Positions 45,765 through 58,106 of a stretch of 64,000 bases of DNA are shown piece after piece. The stretch comes from Dryocosmus kuriphilus (Eukaryota > Arthropoda > Insecta > Hymenoptera > Cynipidae). The notes below the pieces were generated by a model that was not told where the DNA came from, did no database searches, and saw nothing but the letters and a program-made list of their open reading frames with translations. Every line of letters begins with the position of its first letter. The first letter of the stretch is position 1. A program made the translations under genes and the position numbers. The stretch is taken from contig CM076197.1 of the NCBI GenBank assembly GCA_038277395.1, forward strand, positions 27,483,564-27,547,563, written 5' to 3'.

Positions 45765-46560
45765 AACAGCGGTCACAGTTTAAACAGTCAAACAAGTAAA
45801 CCACACTTATTTTATGTAAGGTATCTAAATTTATACTCAGAAGACGGAAGTAAGTTGAAGTTAGACTTTATTCGCCTAAAAATTACTCTAATACTTTTTT
45901 GTCTTAATAACGTAGCTAATTTGCCTGTAATATCCGATATATAAGGAGCCACTGTGAAATCTTTGAGGCTTTTGGATTCTTTGTTGCCTGCATTATAAAT
46001 ATTGTCAGTTCTGATTTTAATTAGTCTTTTTATTACATTAAGTGGATAGTCATTGTTAATTAAAATTATTTGCAATATTTTAATGTGTTTTGGTCTACAT
46101 TGTACAGAGAATAATAGCTTAATAAGCTCTATCTATGACCAAAGTCTAAAAAAAAAATCATCTGCTGTACTAATTAGTGAGGAGTGTTTCTATCTGTTCT
46201 GCTGACTTAAAAGTCTAAAAAATTAATGAAGTTTACTTCTTTTTCTGATGTAAATTTGATACTTGAGTCATAACAGTTGAAGACATCTAGAACCTCTTGT
46301 AATTTACGTTCAAGGATGATTGTAAAGATATCATCTACAAATATTTTGCAAAGAAACTTAGGGAAGTTAAACAATCAACTTCAAGAGCTTTCATGACAAT
46401 ATCAGCTACTGCTGGTGAAAGCGGACCTCCTATTGCTATTCCATCTACTTGTTAAGAATGTTTGTCCTTGAACTTGAAATAAGTGGATCTGCGGCAAAAC
46501 TCGACTACATTTGAACATTTATCTATAGGAATAAGAGTATGTGGGTGTCAATTTGATTCC
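45765..46560 (-). pseudogene. Penelope-like element: RT core and start of GIY-YIG domain
   Basis: Minus strand, in several frames: V-V-E-F-C-R-R-S-T-Y-F near 46510; Q-V-D-G-I-A-I-G-G-P-L-S-P-A-V-A-D-I near 46420-46450 (the G-x-x-M-G-S-P-L-S-P block); F-V-D-D-I-F near 46340 (catalytic Asp pair); K-F-T-S-E-K-E-V-N near 46250; then N-D-Y-P-L-N-V-I-K-R-L-I near 46040. A last segment near 45770-45810 reads V-V-Y-L-F-D-C-L-N-C-D-R-C-Y-I-G, the opening of a GIY-YIG endonuclease, after which homology ends. Several stops and shifts; dead copy. Confidence 0.8.
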
Positions 46561-46845
46561 ATTATTACCTCGATACCACCTTTATTATTATCTACCTTAA
46601 TAAATCCTAAAATTCTAACTCAAGGAAAGATTTATGTAAACGTTTCACTATTGAATCTTTTTTTTATCAACAAATAAAAGAAATCGGTAAACCTTAGATA
46701 CGAACACTCCAGAATACCAGATTCTTACAGTACATTATGCAACAAAAACTAAATTAAAAATTTTTTAAACGTTTTCCTTTCTTTATAATAGGAATGTGTT
46801 TCACGACTGATAACTTTATGGGTTACTAGCTGTGGCACAGTTTGG

Positions 46846-47255
46846 TTAAAAGGAAAATGGAAAAAAGAGTAAGATCACGTTTCTAATATGTTTAATTTGA
46901 CAATACTTGGGGGTATACAATAATTTTGTTGTAACATTTTCTGTGCCTATATAGAGATTTTCTGATTTGCCGACTCTAGAACATGCCACATGTCCGTGTG
47001 AGAAGCAGTCAGTGTATAGGTCCAAACCGCATGATTCTAAAGATTGGCCCTGAGCTTTTTTAATGGTGATTGCAAACGCCAATCGAATTGGGAATTGCAA
47101 TCTCTTAAATTGAAATAGCATATCCGTTGGAACCATAGAAACGCGAGGAATGAGAACATCTTCACCTTTGAAATTTCTGTGTTGATATAGGGATTGTCTC
47201 GTTTGCCGACTCTAGAACACGCAACATGTAACTGTCCATGTCAAAAGCTTGCTGT
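46846..47255 (-). pseudogene. Helitron helicase C-terminus, two juxtaposed tails
   Basis: 46846-47180 (-) encodes V-L-I-P-R-V, P-T-D-M-L-F-Q-F-K-R-L-Q-F-P and the late helicase motif I-T-I-K-K-A-Q-G-Q, then S-H-G-H-V-A-C-S-R-V-G-K, where three residues (usually Q-L-Y before V-A) are shortened to one. This is the PIF1-like helicase end of Helitron Rep-Hel. Immediately upstream on the same strand (about 47195-47255) is a second, separate H-G-Q-L-H-V-A-C-S-R-V-G-K tail, so two helicase ends are adjacent. The Rep nuclease is not present. Confidence 0.8.
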
Positions 47256-47260
47256 TACAT

Positions 47261-47799
47261 TCAACAGATGGCACACCCAGTACCGCAAAATATCAGCCTG
47301 TGTTTTTAAACATTTTTTTTTATACTAACGTTTTTCCTTTACATACAAATTAATTGTATAAAAACACGCCTATACGTGAATGCAACGTTGTGTCAAAATT
47401 TCAGAACGATCGATAGAGAACTTTCGGAGATTTGCGGTAACGACCAAAAACACACAAGATTTATACATACATATATAGAAGATAGATTATGTCCATAAAA
47501 CAGCTATACAAAATAAAACTTTTTTTGTTTATTTTTGGATTCATTTAATGATTTTTCTATTTATTATGCAACAAAATCAAGGAAAATTACTCTTATCCCG
47601 TTTAAAGTTTGCTTTTGTAGGGGGTATATTAATAAAACAGATTTTTGAGTTATTATAGAAACATTCAATAATTTTGGTATATTTAAATACACTGCGCAAA
47701 AAATAGAAGCGGTTTTAATACCTTCGCGTGGTACCTCCAGACGACGCTTATGTCAAGAATAATAGTTAAGTGTTTTGTACAAGCCGCAAAAAGATTGAA
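47261..47799. other. AT-rich; probable Helitron flank
   Basis: Includes 'ttcagaacgatcgatagaga' near 47401 and a 'tacatacatatata' stretch near 47465. No gene recognised. Confidence 0.35.
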
Positions 47800-50390
47800 A
47801 TGTCATTGCGAAAGTGTAAATATGATGCTGATGCATTTTGTTATATATGTGGCACATTTATTAAAGTGCGAGACAAAAAATTTAAATTGGACAAAAGTGA
47901 GATGCTTTGTCAATCCTGCGAAGCCTACTTTGACTGCTCTATTCGGAATCTAGACAAGCCATGGACTCCAAATGTTGCTTGTATTAACTGCACAAGATGT
48001 TTAGAAGGTGAAAAGTTTTTCGTGAAAAAAAATATTACTGTAAAAAAATATTATTACTATAAATATGTTTATTGCTATTTTGATCTGTTTTAGGTTGTTA
48101 TCGAGGCGAAAAAAGGAATATGAAATTCGCAGTACCGAGAATTTGGCGAGAACCACGAGACCACGTCAGTGACTACTATTTTTGCGTAGTAGCAAGAATG
48201 CAAAACCAGTTAAATATCCTGACCGTGCTTCTTCTTCTGCTCCAATTTTACATAGCCAACAATTTCCAGTACCTGAACCTCCTAAAAAATTATCTCAGAC
48301 AAGCTCATCTCAAAGTTCAAACAAAACTATTGGAAATCAAGAATTTTTACCGTCACAGGAACAATTCAAATACCATCTTATTACTGCAAAAGACGTTAAT
48401 AACTTAATAAGAAATTTAAATTTGCTCAAAAGTAAAGCAGAGATTTTGGGTTCTCGTTAAAAACAATGGAATTTGCTTGATTGTGTCAACATAACTGATC
48501 AACGAAACCGGCATGAGACATTTTCTACATTTTTCACAAAACAGGACGATATAAAAGGTTTGTTCGAAGAAATTGGTATACCTTGTGTTCACAGTGAATG
48601 GACAACGGAAATAAATTTCCATCTCTTCCAGTCGCTCATTCTGTACACCTCAAAGAAAATTATGAAAGTTTTAAAATTTTACTCGAAGCCTTAAAATATC
48701 ACGAGTATAAGTGACAGTTCATATGAATTTTACAATGGTGGGATTTTTTATGGGGCTACAGGGTGGATATACAAAATATTCGAGTTATCTTTGTTTTTGG
48801 GATAGAGGAGCGGATGCTCTACACTATGTTCGACGAGCATGACCGATTAGAACTGACTTTAGTGTAGGAAAACAAAACGTAAAATGTGAGCCTATCGCTG
48901 AAGCAGAAAATGTGCTAATGCCGCCTTTAAACATTAAATTAGGGCTAATGAAATAATCTGTGAAAGCGCTAGATGAGAAGTCGGAAGCTTTTACGTTTTT
49001 AAGGAATGTTTTCCCCAAATTGTCAGGAGCAAAGGTTAAAGGTGGAATGTTTGTTGGTCCGCAAATTTTAAAAAATGTTGACAATAAAGAATTTCAAAAA
49101 TTGCTTACTAGTGCTCAAAAAAAAGTTGGCATAGTTTTAAGGCAGTTGTCTCTGGATAGTTAAAAATTACCAAGGATTAGTTGAAAATATATTGAAGAAC
49201 TTTAAGGCCATGGGTTGCAGGATGTCTAAAGTTCACATGTTATATGTATACTCATTTAAGGGGGTAGTCTGGTTTAGAATGCTCAAAAAATCGATTTTTT
49301 ATTATTGCTTAAATCTATTCCTAATATATCTAAGAATATGTATGTAAAGTTATAGGTGCTGATTTGCAGTATTTTTAAAGATACAGCAATAAATGTGGTC
49401 GGGTGTCGAGCAAGCATATACGAAGGGTCGGGCGGAGTAAAGCGCGCTCACCCCCCTTGGTCTATTTCTTGGAATTTTTTACCTAGAAAGATTTAAGTGA
49501 CGATTCTTTTACTTTTTGGAAGTTTTTCGGCCAATTATTGTGCGAATTATGCATTTGTGTATATAATATGCACATATGCCTCTTTGTGTACGTGTTTCTA
49601 TGAAGCTATACTTGACTGCCGTAAACTTTGAAGCGCGTTTTCTCGAGTTTTGGTTTTCACGATTTTTCTAAATTGGCGAGCACGATTGAAAGAAAACTAG
49701 ACAACCAATCAAAAAGAGCCAAAATTCATTATCTTCAGAATTAAATTCTCTTCTATGTGAACTAAGAAAATTAATGAAAAAAAATTTTTAAACAACTTTT
49801 TTAGCAAGTTGAACTGAATTAAAAAAAGAAAAAAAAAAACTTTTTTCATTCAAACTCGCGAAAAATTTTTTTTTACAATTTCTTCGTAATTTTCTTGGTT
49901 CACAAAGAAGAAAAATATATGAGAATTAAAATTTTCGTTGGAATTTTTGTTTCAGACGAAAATTAGGAGCTCTATCTTGCTCGCCGATTGGAGACTCAAA
50001 GTACAGAATGTTACACACACGTGTACACAAATCAAATGTTTTTCAATATTTTTCACTGAACAAATTTTTTTTAGAATGTTCGAATATGCATTAAAATATG
50101 GTAAAAAGACCGATAGACTTGCTCATTTTTTTCTGTTCTAAAGAAATTCGCGAAGAAACGCTTATTTTAGGCCTTCTAAACCAGACTACCCCCTTCAATA
50201 CATTTGGAAACAACATGGGAACGTACTCAGAAGAATAAGGAGATTGCTTTCATCAAGATATCATAAACTTTGAACGCCGCTTATCAAGGCCAATATAATG
50301 AATATATGATGGGGGAGTATATTTGGGGTTTTTAGTAAGAGAAAGTACTCATGAACACAAAAGAACGAGTAACAAGGTTCATTTTTTAAC
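47800..50390 (+). pseudogene. Uncharacterised repeat protein family member with intron, split by a MITE
   Basis: ATG 47800 opens a Cys-rich N-terminus (C-Y-I-C, C-Q-S-C, C-I-N-C-T-R-C, with D-K-P-W-T-P). A GT-AG intron, 48008-48093, joins it in phase to F-A-V-P-R-I-W-R-E-P-R-D-H-V-S-D-Y-Y-F-C. After a shift near 48183 come Y-P-D-R and F-P-V-P-E-P-P, then L-N-L-L-K-S-K-A-E-I-L-G-S-R near 48450 before a stop, then 48740-49165 with D-R-G-A-D-A-L-H-Y-V-R-R, P-P-L-N-I-K-L-G-L-M-K and F-V-G-P-Q-I. The last recognisable part, F-H-Q-D-I (near 50255), lies after the MITE at 49258-50195. I know this motif order from multicopy arthropod proteins of unknown function, probably transposon-borne. Several stops and shifts; no product expected. 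Confidence 0.7.
49258..50195. mobile_element. MITE with 'aagggggtagtctggtttag' ends
   Basis: Terminal inverted repeat of about 22 bp at 49258-49279, complemented at 50174-50195. The interior is AT-rich with no transposase. The left flank is 'ttaa' overlapping the end and the right flank 'ttca', which would fit a TTAA-type (piggyBac-like) TSD with one change; this is uncertain. It splits the repeat protein pseudogene, whose motifs resume after it. Confidence 0.78.
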
Positions 50391-53300
50391 TTTTTTCAAC
50401 AATTCTGTAAGCTGATGTAATAGTAAAAGTTAATAAAAATAATGTACAAAGGTATCTGTTTTGTATTTGCGACAGATAAAAATTAAAATCATCGATTTTT
50501 AAAAAAACTGCATAAAAATTCTCCTGGCTACAAAAGCAAACTTTTTCATGAAATTAAAATTTTTTCGGATGACTATCGATAAACCTATCGTAATTTCATA
50601 CCCTAATTTAAAGTTAAAAATTGTGTTGACCTGTATAACCAATTCTTTTAAGAACACACGTTAGCGGACCTACGATGGATGATTTTGTGAATACTTTTTA
50701 AAATCTGACAGTTAAAAAATTGATAAAAAACAAAAAAGTGAACTGATTTTAATGAAAATTGCACGGTTTGAAGTAGAAATGATTTAGAGTTTATTTTAAT
50801 TATAAAAAATTAGGAATGGATATTTTTGGGCCGCAGAAAGAAGAAAACTTTAAAATTTGTTAAAGTTCAATTTCTTTTTCAACATAAGCAAAAGTATGAA
50901 AACTAAAAAACGCTTCACCTTTTACCTAACAGCGATATCGAAATATAATGATAATGGAGGCATTTAAGAGGCATTTTTTTAAGCTCATTAATTTTTTTTT
51001 TCTATTTTAAATTCCTCCCTGATAATGAATTTAGACATTTTGTAATGTACTCAGAGTAACACAGAACAAAGACACGAAGGATTTAACGTCACGGGAAATA
51101 AAAAACATATTGCGTGGAAAAAATGATATGAACCACTAATAATGCTTGTGGATCATTTTGAAGCTCACTAATTAGTAACAAATGAAAGAAATAGGTTACT
51201 GCATAACTCGTAATTAACTAAAACAAATGCAACCAATTTTAACCTTAATTTATTTCTGGGTGAATGTCCATAGTGCATAAGGAATATATGAAGCTTTTGT
51301 AATTTTCTTAACACAACGCTATATATATTCAGTATTAACGGACCTTCCCCTTTGAATTAGGGTTCAGAGTTTTTTACTAGTAAATCCATCTGCGAAAATT
51401 CGTGCAGATCAGTGACAAATGACACAAAAATTACCGGTTGGATATTCGACAAACCAGACCCAAATATTTCGAACTAAATACGCAAGAGCTTCACGACCGG
51501 ACGGGACCATCTGTATATTAGGCCTTTAATTCTCAAAATAACATTTTCGTTCTGACCATAGGCAGGCCCTAGCAGAAAATTTGCGAATTGAAATGTAGAG
51601 GAACTGTGACGAGAGACCCTATGAGAGTCGGTCATCAGATTCCTGCCAGCTGATTCTCATGGCCACCTCGTAAGTTCATTAAACGTGCCGTGGCCGAGAT
51701 CATCTCTTTTCCCTTCTATTACATTATAGGATATTCCCCTAGTGTTACTATCCGAGTTTGTTTTTTCCTGAAACCAACGAGTGCAAGCGACCATCGGTAT
51801 CACAACGAGAGGGGAATGAAGAGAAAGGGCGGACGACAATTGTAGTTACAGGCCGCATGTTACCTTCTTTATATTCTTATTCTCCTAATACCAGTAGGCC
51901 GGTGCAATTTCAAAATATTTATTAGAAATATATATGGTTAATTAATGTTAAAGATTGATTAATCTAAAGTTCCCAAAATCTGTCGAGGTACTTAATTAAA
52001 AAGTTTGGAAACGATCAGTTGGGATTTGATTTTCGATAATCGATATCAATCAATATCACAAATCCATGTTGGTTCCACCCTATTAGAATGGCATAACATT
52101 CCTATTAATCGAATAACGACAACTATTTCAACGATTGTTTAAGGAACTTTTCCAGTATACCAATTGTCAATATTTTAGAACAAATCTAAAAACAGAAAAT
52201 TAAAACTCGATGATTGATAGCGATCATGAAAATGATCAGTTCAATAAACTAACTAAGAGTCATTAGCCTTAAGTTGACATTATTGCACGAATTCGGCCGA
52301 AAATATTTAGTCAGCGCATAGTCAGCATCAGCATTTTGATATCTTGCTACATCCTACTTTCGTTCCGACATCAAGTCAGCAGGATTAAGAAATTTTCGAA
52401 TTGACAAAAATTTCAGCCATCGAAACCAACGTACGACAATCCTCATTAGCATTCTTCTGCGACTTCTTGACCGATCAAGAAGTTCGTTAAGAAAAAGGGG
52501 CATGTAAATGTCTCCTTCGCTCCGTCCGCTTTTCCTTTCACGATCGCGTCGTGACAGTTGCCTCGAAGGTTCCAGGCCGAAAACGGGTACAGTAAAAAGT
52601 GTTTTGGGACGTTAATTGGAAAACGGAATCGCGAAAGAAATTTAAGCTTTGTGCAAACGGACCAGTTCGGGAGTGTAAATTAGTGAAAAAGTCACGAAAT
52701 TCAAAGACTAGAAAGTCAACTGACTTGTACGCGGATTATCTCGATTAATAAATCCAAATTGGTAAAATCAGTGTAATCCGGCGTATATTCGTTTGTGACT
52801 AGCATCAAAAATTTAAATTAACCTGTGAGAACTTTCGGGGTAGCGTTCGAGACGTAAAGTGATTAGTGAAGAGTGCCGAGACCAACATTTATGAGGTGCA
52901 GCCATGTAAAGGTCAGAAATACCAGATTAGTCGTTTTATTTTTGTACCCCCCCCCCCCCCCCCCCCCCCCCCCCTCTCTCTCTCTCTCTCTCTGAATTTT
53001 TCTCTCTCGCCGCTGCCCCGGAAATGGTAAGGAATTTAAGTTAAAGTTGTATTAATCCGAATTACGGAAAAATTTATAAGGTTCTGCCCGCCGACACTTC
53101 ACGCTCGAAGGTCTGGCGGTAGTTAAAGGAAATTAGAAAGTTTTGTAAATTCAAAATAACTTAATTAGGAATTCAATAAATGGACTAGAGTGTTCTTGTG
53201 TTTGATAAAAAGTCAAATTCAGATCTACAAAATTATTTACTGATCTTGAAACCTTCTTTAAGATTAAATGCATTAACAGCAAGGTACTTCCCGGGGAAGC

Positions 53301-53902
53301 AGTACTCAAGACGTTCCCACATAAAATAAAAAATAAACATTTAAGAGAAATCTTAAATGGTTGTCTGTATACCTCCAGCGACTCAATAAAGAAAATTCGA
53401 TTTCCACACTACCAGGGAATTTTCAGTTTTCCAAACGAAAGGAAAATATAAATTAAAACTTTTCAGGAGGCATACTGGTTCGTAACAGAACGACCTAAAT
53501 CGACATTCCTCATAACTCAAGCTTTATATCTTAGGACGATATTCATTTTTAATAAAGTGCACAGCAACCACGCAGGCAAATTTAGGCAGCCAAAAGCTTA
53601 ATAAACTTTCATCAGATTACCTGAGGAGGGCGTAGGACGTTTGCGGCTCTTAATGTGGGTCTCACTAGATGCCTCCTGAAGTTCGTCAGGTGTACTGGAA
53701 ATGTACGGCCGCGGTCAGAAATTTCTACTGAAACTTTCGTAAATTTCACTTACATTCATGACATAAATTTTTGGATTCGCACTTTACAATTTTACCAGAT
53801 CTGTTTTTACGAAGCTGAAAAAAATAATTTTTTAAGAAAAATGTTTCGGAACTAAAAGAGAATTCCTCCGTAAAATAATTTGTTAGCGTCTTTAGCATTC
53901 CT
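50391..53902. other. No gene recognised
   Basis: AT-rich, about 3.5 kb. More GC at about 51560-51840 and 52480-53110. A C28 run followed by (TC)n occupies 52947-52993. No splice-linked coding, RNA gene or inverted repeat was supported. It could hold host UTR or intron sequence, but nothing shows it. Confidence 0.4.
52947..52993 (+). repeat. Poly-C and (TC)n microsatellite
   Basis: 28 C followed by about nine TC dinucleotides. Confidence 0.95.
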
Positions 53903-54190
53903 TCATTCGCTAACTCTTTGCGAACAATTTTTTACGGTTTTCCCGTTAAAACTTTTTGTAGCTTTCCTCTTACAGGTAGAACTTATCTTCTGTGCGTCGA
54001 TGTTAGCTGCATCATCAGGATGATTATGCTCGCTTTGCAAACGAATAATTTCACTTCTTAAGTCAAGTGTGTATATTTTGTACGTGCACTTTTTGTTCGT
54101 ACAATTCCAGCGATTTTCGCCATTCGTCAAGAGTTTTTTTCTTCTACAGCTTGTCCAACACGAAGTTTGACCTCTCTTGCTCTGGATATA
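53903..54190 (-). pseudogene. FLYWCH zinc-finger fragment
   Basis: The minus strand encodes R-W-N-C-T-N-K-K-C-T-Y-K-I-Y and, later, S-E-H-N-H-P, the C-C-H-H pattern of a FLYWCH finger, followed by a Lys-rich tail. A frame change and stop lie upstream near 54130. It is probably a remnant of a MULE-type transposase (compare 2862-3138) or of a mod(mdg4)-like gene. Only one finger is seen. Confidence 0.65.
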
Positions 54191-54889
54191 TGTATGACAA
54201 TTCCACTACTGCTCGTATCCTTCCTCCGTCTGATAGAAAAAAAATGTTATTGATGGAAAATCCACCACTATTTACATGTTCTCACTGAGGAACCGCGTAA
54301 CCAATGAAAAATGGCGTATGATTAGCAATCACGTTGTAACGGTCAGTTTTTCACTACTCTTACCTAAGTTGTCTTAGCGGACGCTTCAGCCTGGCCAGGG
54401 TCAGGTTTTAAGACAATCAGACAGCATGTTCTGTGAGTACAAGAGTAGAAAACCAATTTATTATCCTCTAGTTTTTACAATATTAAGCGTACGTGTGGTA
54501 GGTAAGTGCGTGTACGTGTGCGCGTGTTACATAAGTATTTCGGCGGTGAGCGTGTTGTGTGTGTGACGGTGTCGGCCTTGTATATTGCGTACGTTACATA
54601 AGTATTTCGGGTGTGTGAGCGTGTCGCGTGTACAGGAGCGTTTCGGATGTGTGTGTGTGTTGCGTGTACATGAGTGTTTTTGGATGTCGGCGGGGTGTGC
54701 GCGAGCGCCCCTTTTTTTCTGCCTCGCGTCGTCACGGACCCTACAAACACAGACAGGGGAGATACGTGTTAGTTAGCGGTAGATGTAGCGCGACCCGGGG
54801 AGTACGTGGTCTAGTCGAAGGGCGCTTCTTCCCCTCTATGACGGATACGTATGGCGAAAGGGGGGAAGTTGGCGTTTGTGGTAGTCGGT
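54191..54889. other. GT-rich low-complexity stretch
   Basis: 54480-54720 is rich in 'gtgtgtg' with two 'acataagtatttcgg' repeats (54530, 54594). No gene recognised. Confidence 0.5.
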
Positions 54890-55511
54890 CTCGGGTGGCG
54901 AGGGGGAAACATGAGGGCACCCATCGATTCCCGTACGCATTAAGTTCGCGTGGCCATGGGGGCACCCATCGACCACGAGAACCGTACACCTGGGTTGGTC
55001 GGTCGGTCAGGAAGTCGGCCTCGGGTGGCGAAGGGGAACCATGAGGACACCCATTGATTCCCAAACGCACTAGTTTCGCGCGACCATGGGGGCACCCATC
55101 GACCTTGGTCGCGTTGGACAGGTCGGTCGTCGGTGGCGAAGGGGAACCATGGGGGCGCCCATCGATTCCCGAATGTACTAGTTCGCGTGGCCATGGGGGC
55201 ACTCATCGACCACGAGAACCGTACACACCTTGGTCGCGTCGGACGGATCGGTCGTCGGTCGGATCGGTCGTCGGTGGCGAAAGGGAACCATGGGGGTACC
55301 CATCGATTCCCGAATGCACTAGGTTCGCGTGGCCATGGAGGCACCCATCGACCACGAGAACCGTACACTTGGGTTGGTCGGTCGGTCAGGAAGTCGGCCT
55401 CGGGTGGCGAAGGGGAACCATGAGGACACCCATTGATTCCCAAACGCACTAGTTTCGCGCGACCATGGGGGCACCCATCAACATTGGTCGTGTCAGTTGG
55501 TCAGGTCGGTC
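54890..55511 (+). repeat. GC-rich minisatellite, five units of about 110-140 bp
   Basis: Units start 'tcgggtggcgaaggggaacc' near 54894, 55021, 55130, 55272 and 55400. Each contains 'catcgattcccgaa' and 'ggccatgggggcacccatcg'. Two subtypes alternate (with or without 'gaccacgagaaccgtacac'). Several long overlapping frames are open on both strands (for example 54741-55202 and 54940-55449 minus, 54628-55044 and 55054-55452 plus). They follow from composition and repeat length and I do not treat them as genes. Confidence 0.9.
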
Positions 55512-56007
55512 CTGGAGAATGGCAAGTGTAAGAGTACCTACTCCTTGCGATTCCCTCGACCCTCTGCCTACCATAGGGGCGCCTATCGGTAGGAAGAAGG
55601 CATGAGTTTCACCGGGTGAGAGCTCACCGATCCACTCGGTGAGTCGCAAGAATTTGGACCAAGTCCAACTCGCTGCGACGCGACAGCTGCGATAGCCAAT
55701 CAGAACGCTTGTGTTTCATGCGCACGCAAGTTTGCTCGTTTTCAGCACATGTGCCTATTTCGAACACAGTATTTACATCGAAATGTGGAACAAAGTTAAT
55801 ATTTTGCAGTTAATTGCTACAGTCCGAAGAAATTCCGGGCTGTATGCCCTTCCTGTTCTCGACGATGATTTATTGGGCGAACCCACCATCTCCGTCTCAT
55901 TCTTCATATTTCGCGATCACGATAATTCACATAGGACATTGCTATATTCAGCACTTGACTGAATAACATTAACAACCGCGGCAATTGTGCCAGTACGTCC
56001 ATCGTGG

Positions 56008-56100
56008 GAAATATTTGTTTAAATGCACCAAATGTTAGGAAAATATTTGTTTAAATGCACCAAATGTCAGGGAAATATTTGTTTAAATGCCCCAAATGTC
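56008..56100 (+). repeat. 36-bp tandem repeat, about 2.5 units
   Basis: 'gaaatatttgtttaaatgca' followed by 'ccaaatgtNagg', repeated. Confidence 0.85.
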
Positions 56101-56296
56101 ATCTGATATGGCATTCGACACGCGCAAGCGCGATGCGGAGCGAGACTGCGCGCGCCACTGCGCGGCTCGCGACCATTGTGGGCACCATCAACGGCACCTG
56201 CGATTGCGCATCGCAACTAATCCTGCTACCTTGCGCCTGCGACCTGCGATTGCGACTCATTGTAGACGACCCTTTAAAGACTCTGCCAGTGCCGGT

Positions 56297-56324
56297 GGGG
56301 GGGGGGGGGGGGGGGGGGGGGGGG
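56297..56324 (+). repeat. G28 homopolymer
   Basis: 28 consecutive G with no transposon end recognised around it. Run length is likely uncertain in the assembly. Confidence 0.9.
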
Positions 56325-58106
56325 AGCGTGGTGGGAAGCCATCCCTCTCTATGGCAAGCCTCTAGGCTTGCCTGGACCTGGCGTGCGCGGTGACACACTG
56401 GCTGCGTATGAAATGTGTGTGCGAGTGTAATCACTCGTCACAACGATTTGATAAAATTCTAATGAGATGTAAAAGTATGGCAGGCCTCGCCACGAATCAG
56501 CCACTGGCTGCCGTGGCTGCCACTGGCAGCCACGAAATCTAAGCTCTAAAGTGTAAACCCTCTGAACGGCAAACCCCAATAAATCACTACTGACCCCGTT
56601 CGTCCTTTTATCTCCCGCTGGTCTAGGAATAAATTATGTACCCCAAGAATATTAGGAACTCTATATATTTTATAAAATTATAAATAATACGTAAAAGACA
56701 ATTTTTATTTATCATTGTTTACATTTTTTTTATTAATTTATATAATGAAAATAATAAATGTGTAATATTAAAATATAAAAATAATACTGTTAATGTAATT
56801 TAAGTTGAGAATATATAAGTAATAATCATTCAAATAAATGTATGTATATTAAATAAATTAGATTGCTAAATTGTTTAATATTTTAACAAAGAATTCATAT
56901 TTCATTATGTAATAAAAGTTCAAAGTTTATGATGCAATAACAATGAAATTATGTCTTACGAATATATGTAAAATATATCAGGAAATATTTTTTCGCAATT
57001 ACAAAATATCTAAATTTAAGAACTATTCATTCCTTGTTTACACACGTGTAAAAATAATGTACAACTTTTTTTTTTTTTACACATTTTTTCTAAACAGTTT
57101 ATTACATTTTCGAAAATTAAAATTGTTCATTAATTTTAAATTAATCAATTTTCACTTCATTACTTTTTACTTCATTCTTTTTAATTTGCAATTCTGTTTT
57201 AATGAGCTCAATATTTTTAAAGCCCATTATTTTATTTTTGGAATAAAAAAATGTATTAAAAATTCAATCTCAATAGACATTTCATATTTTATATCTAATA
57301 CTGAATGTTTCATTTTCAATATTTATATAATTATTGAATAAATATTAACTATTTAATATATTAAATAATATTGTTAACAATACTAAATATTAAATAAATA
57401 TTCAATATTGGTACACGTAAAATTTATTTAGACGCCCTGCTGGGAAGGAGGGGCTGATAGACCGTAAAAGCAATAAGCATGACCGAAAAGTCGTAAAAGT
57501 TTGTCGGATTCCTGGAAAACGACGAAAAAAAAAGCTAGAAACTACCTAGCAGCCAAACGCTTTTCGTTGCAGCCAAAAGTAGTCGAACGTGGTGAGCCCT
57601 GAAGTATGGGAAAGTGAAAATGAAGTGAAGATTCCTTTAAATTAAAGAACTATTTTATCGGTTCAAATCTACGCAAACACTTTTCTGAGTGTTACTTTCA
57701 GAGAGGCAGCTTTGCTGTTACGGCGAAAAATTTTACTAAAAGAAACTTCCTAAAGTTACGTTAAAATTTCCATAAACAGAATTTTGCGGACCCCGGCCGC
57801 AAACGTCAAGTAGAATAAAGTGACAGCCGCGGAACCCGGCCACAAACGTCCTACGGATTACGCAGTTCCAGGAAGGCGGTCGCAAACGAGAGCCGACCCG
57901 TGAGAAATATATTTACTATAGTGCCATTCTGTCTAAATACGTCTAACATAAAAAAAATGTGTTGAAAATTTTCATTTTCTACGTTTTTTAGCTTCAAAAT
58001 CGACAATGAACTACCACTTGGTGAACCAGAAAGTAAGCAAGTGCTTCTACAGTTCTTCAGAGTCATTATGGGTGAATATATATATGAACATAAGCTTGGA
58101 CATAAA

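Larger units (their letters stand above)
55512..58106. other. Non-coding stretch with short repeats
   Basis: Holds three 36-bp tandem units 'atatttgtttaaatgcacca' at about 56008-56100, a G28 run at 56297-56324, GC-rich words at 56130-56260, and a very AT-rich block at 56640-57420. An open frame at 56943-57341 is AT-driven. No gene recognised. Confidence 0.45.

Noticed and set aside
54628..55452. Several long ORFs on both strands (up to 169 codons)
   Set aside because: They are frames of a GC-rich minisatellite; the peptides mirror each other and show no domain.
56943..57341. 132-codon ORF
   Set aside because: Phe/Ile/Asn/Lys-rich, produced by an extremely AT-rich block; no recognisable motif.
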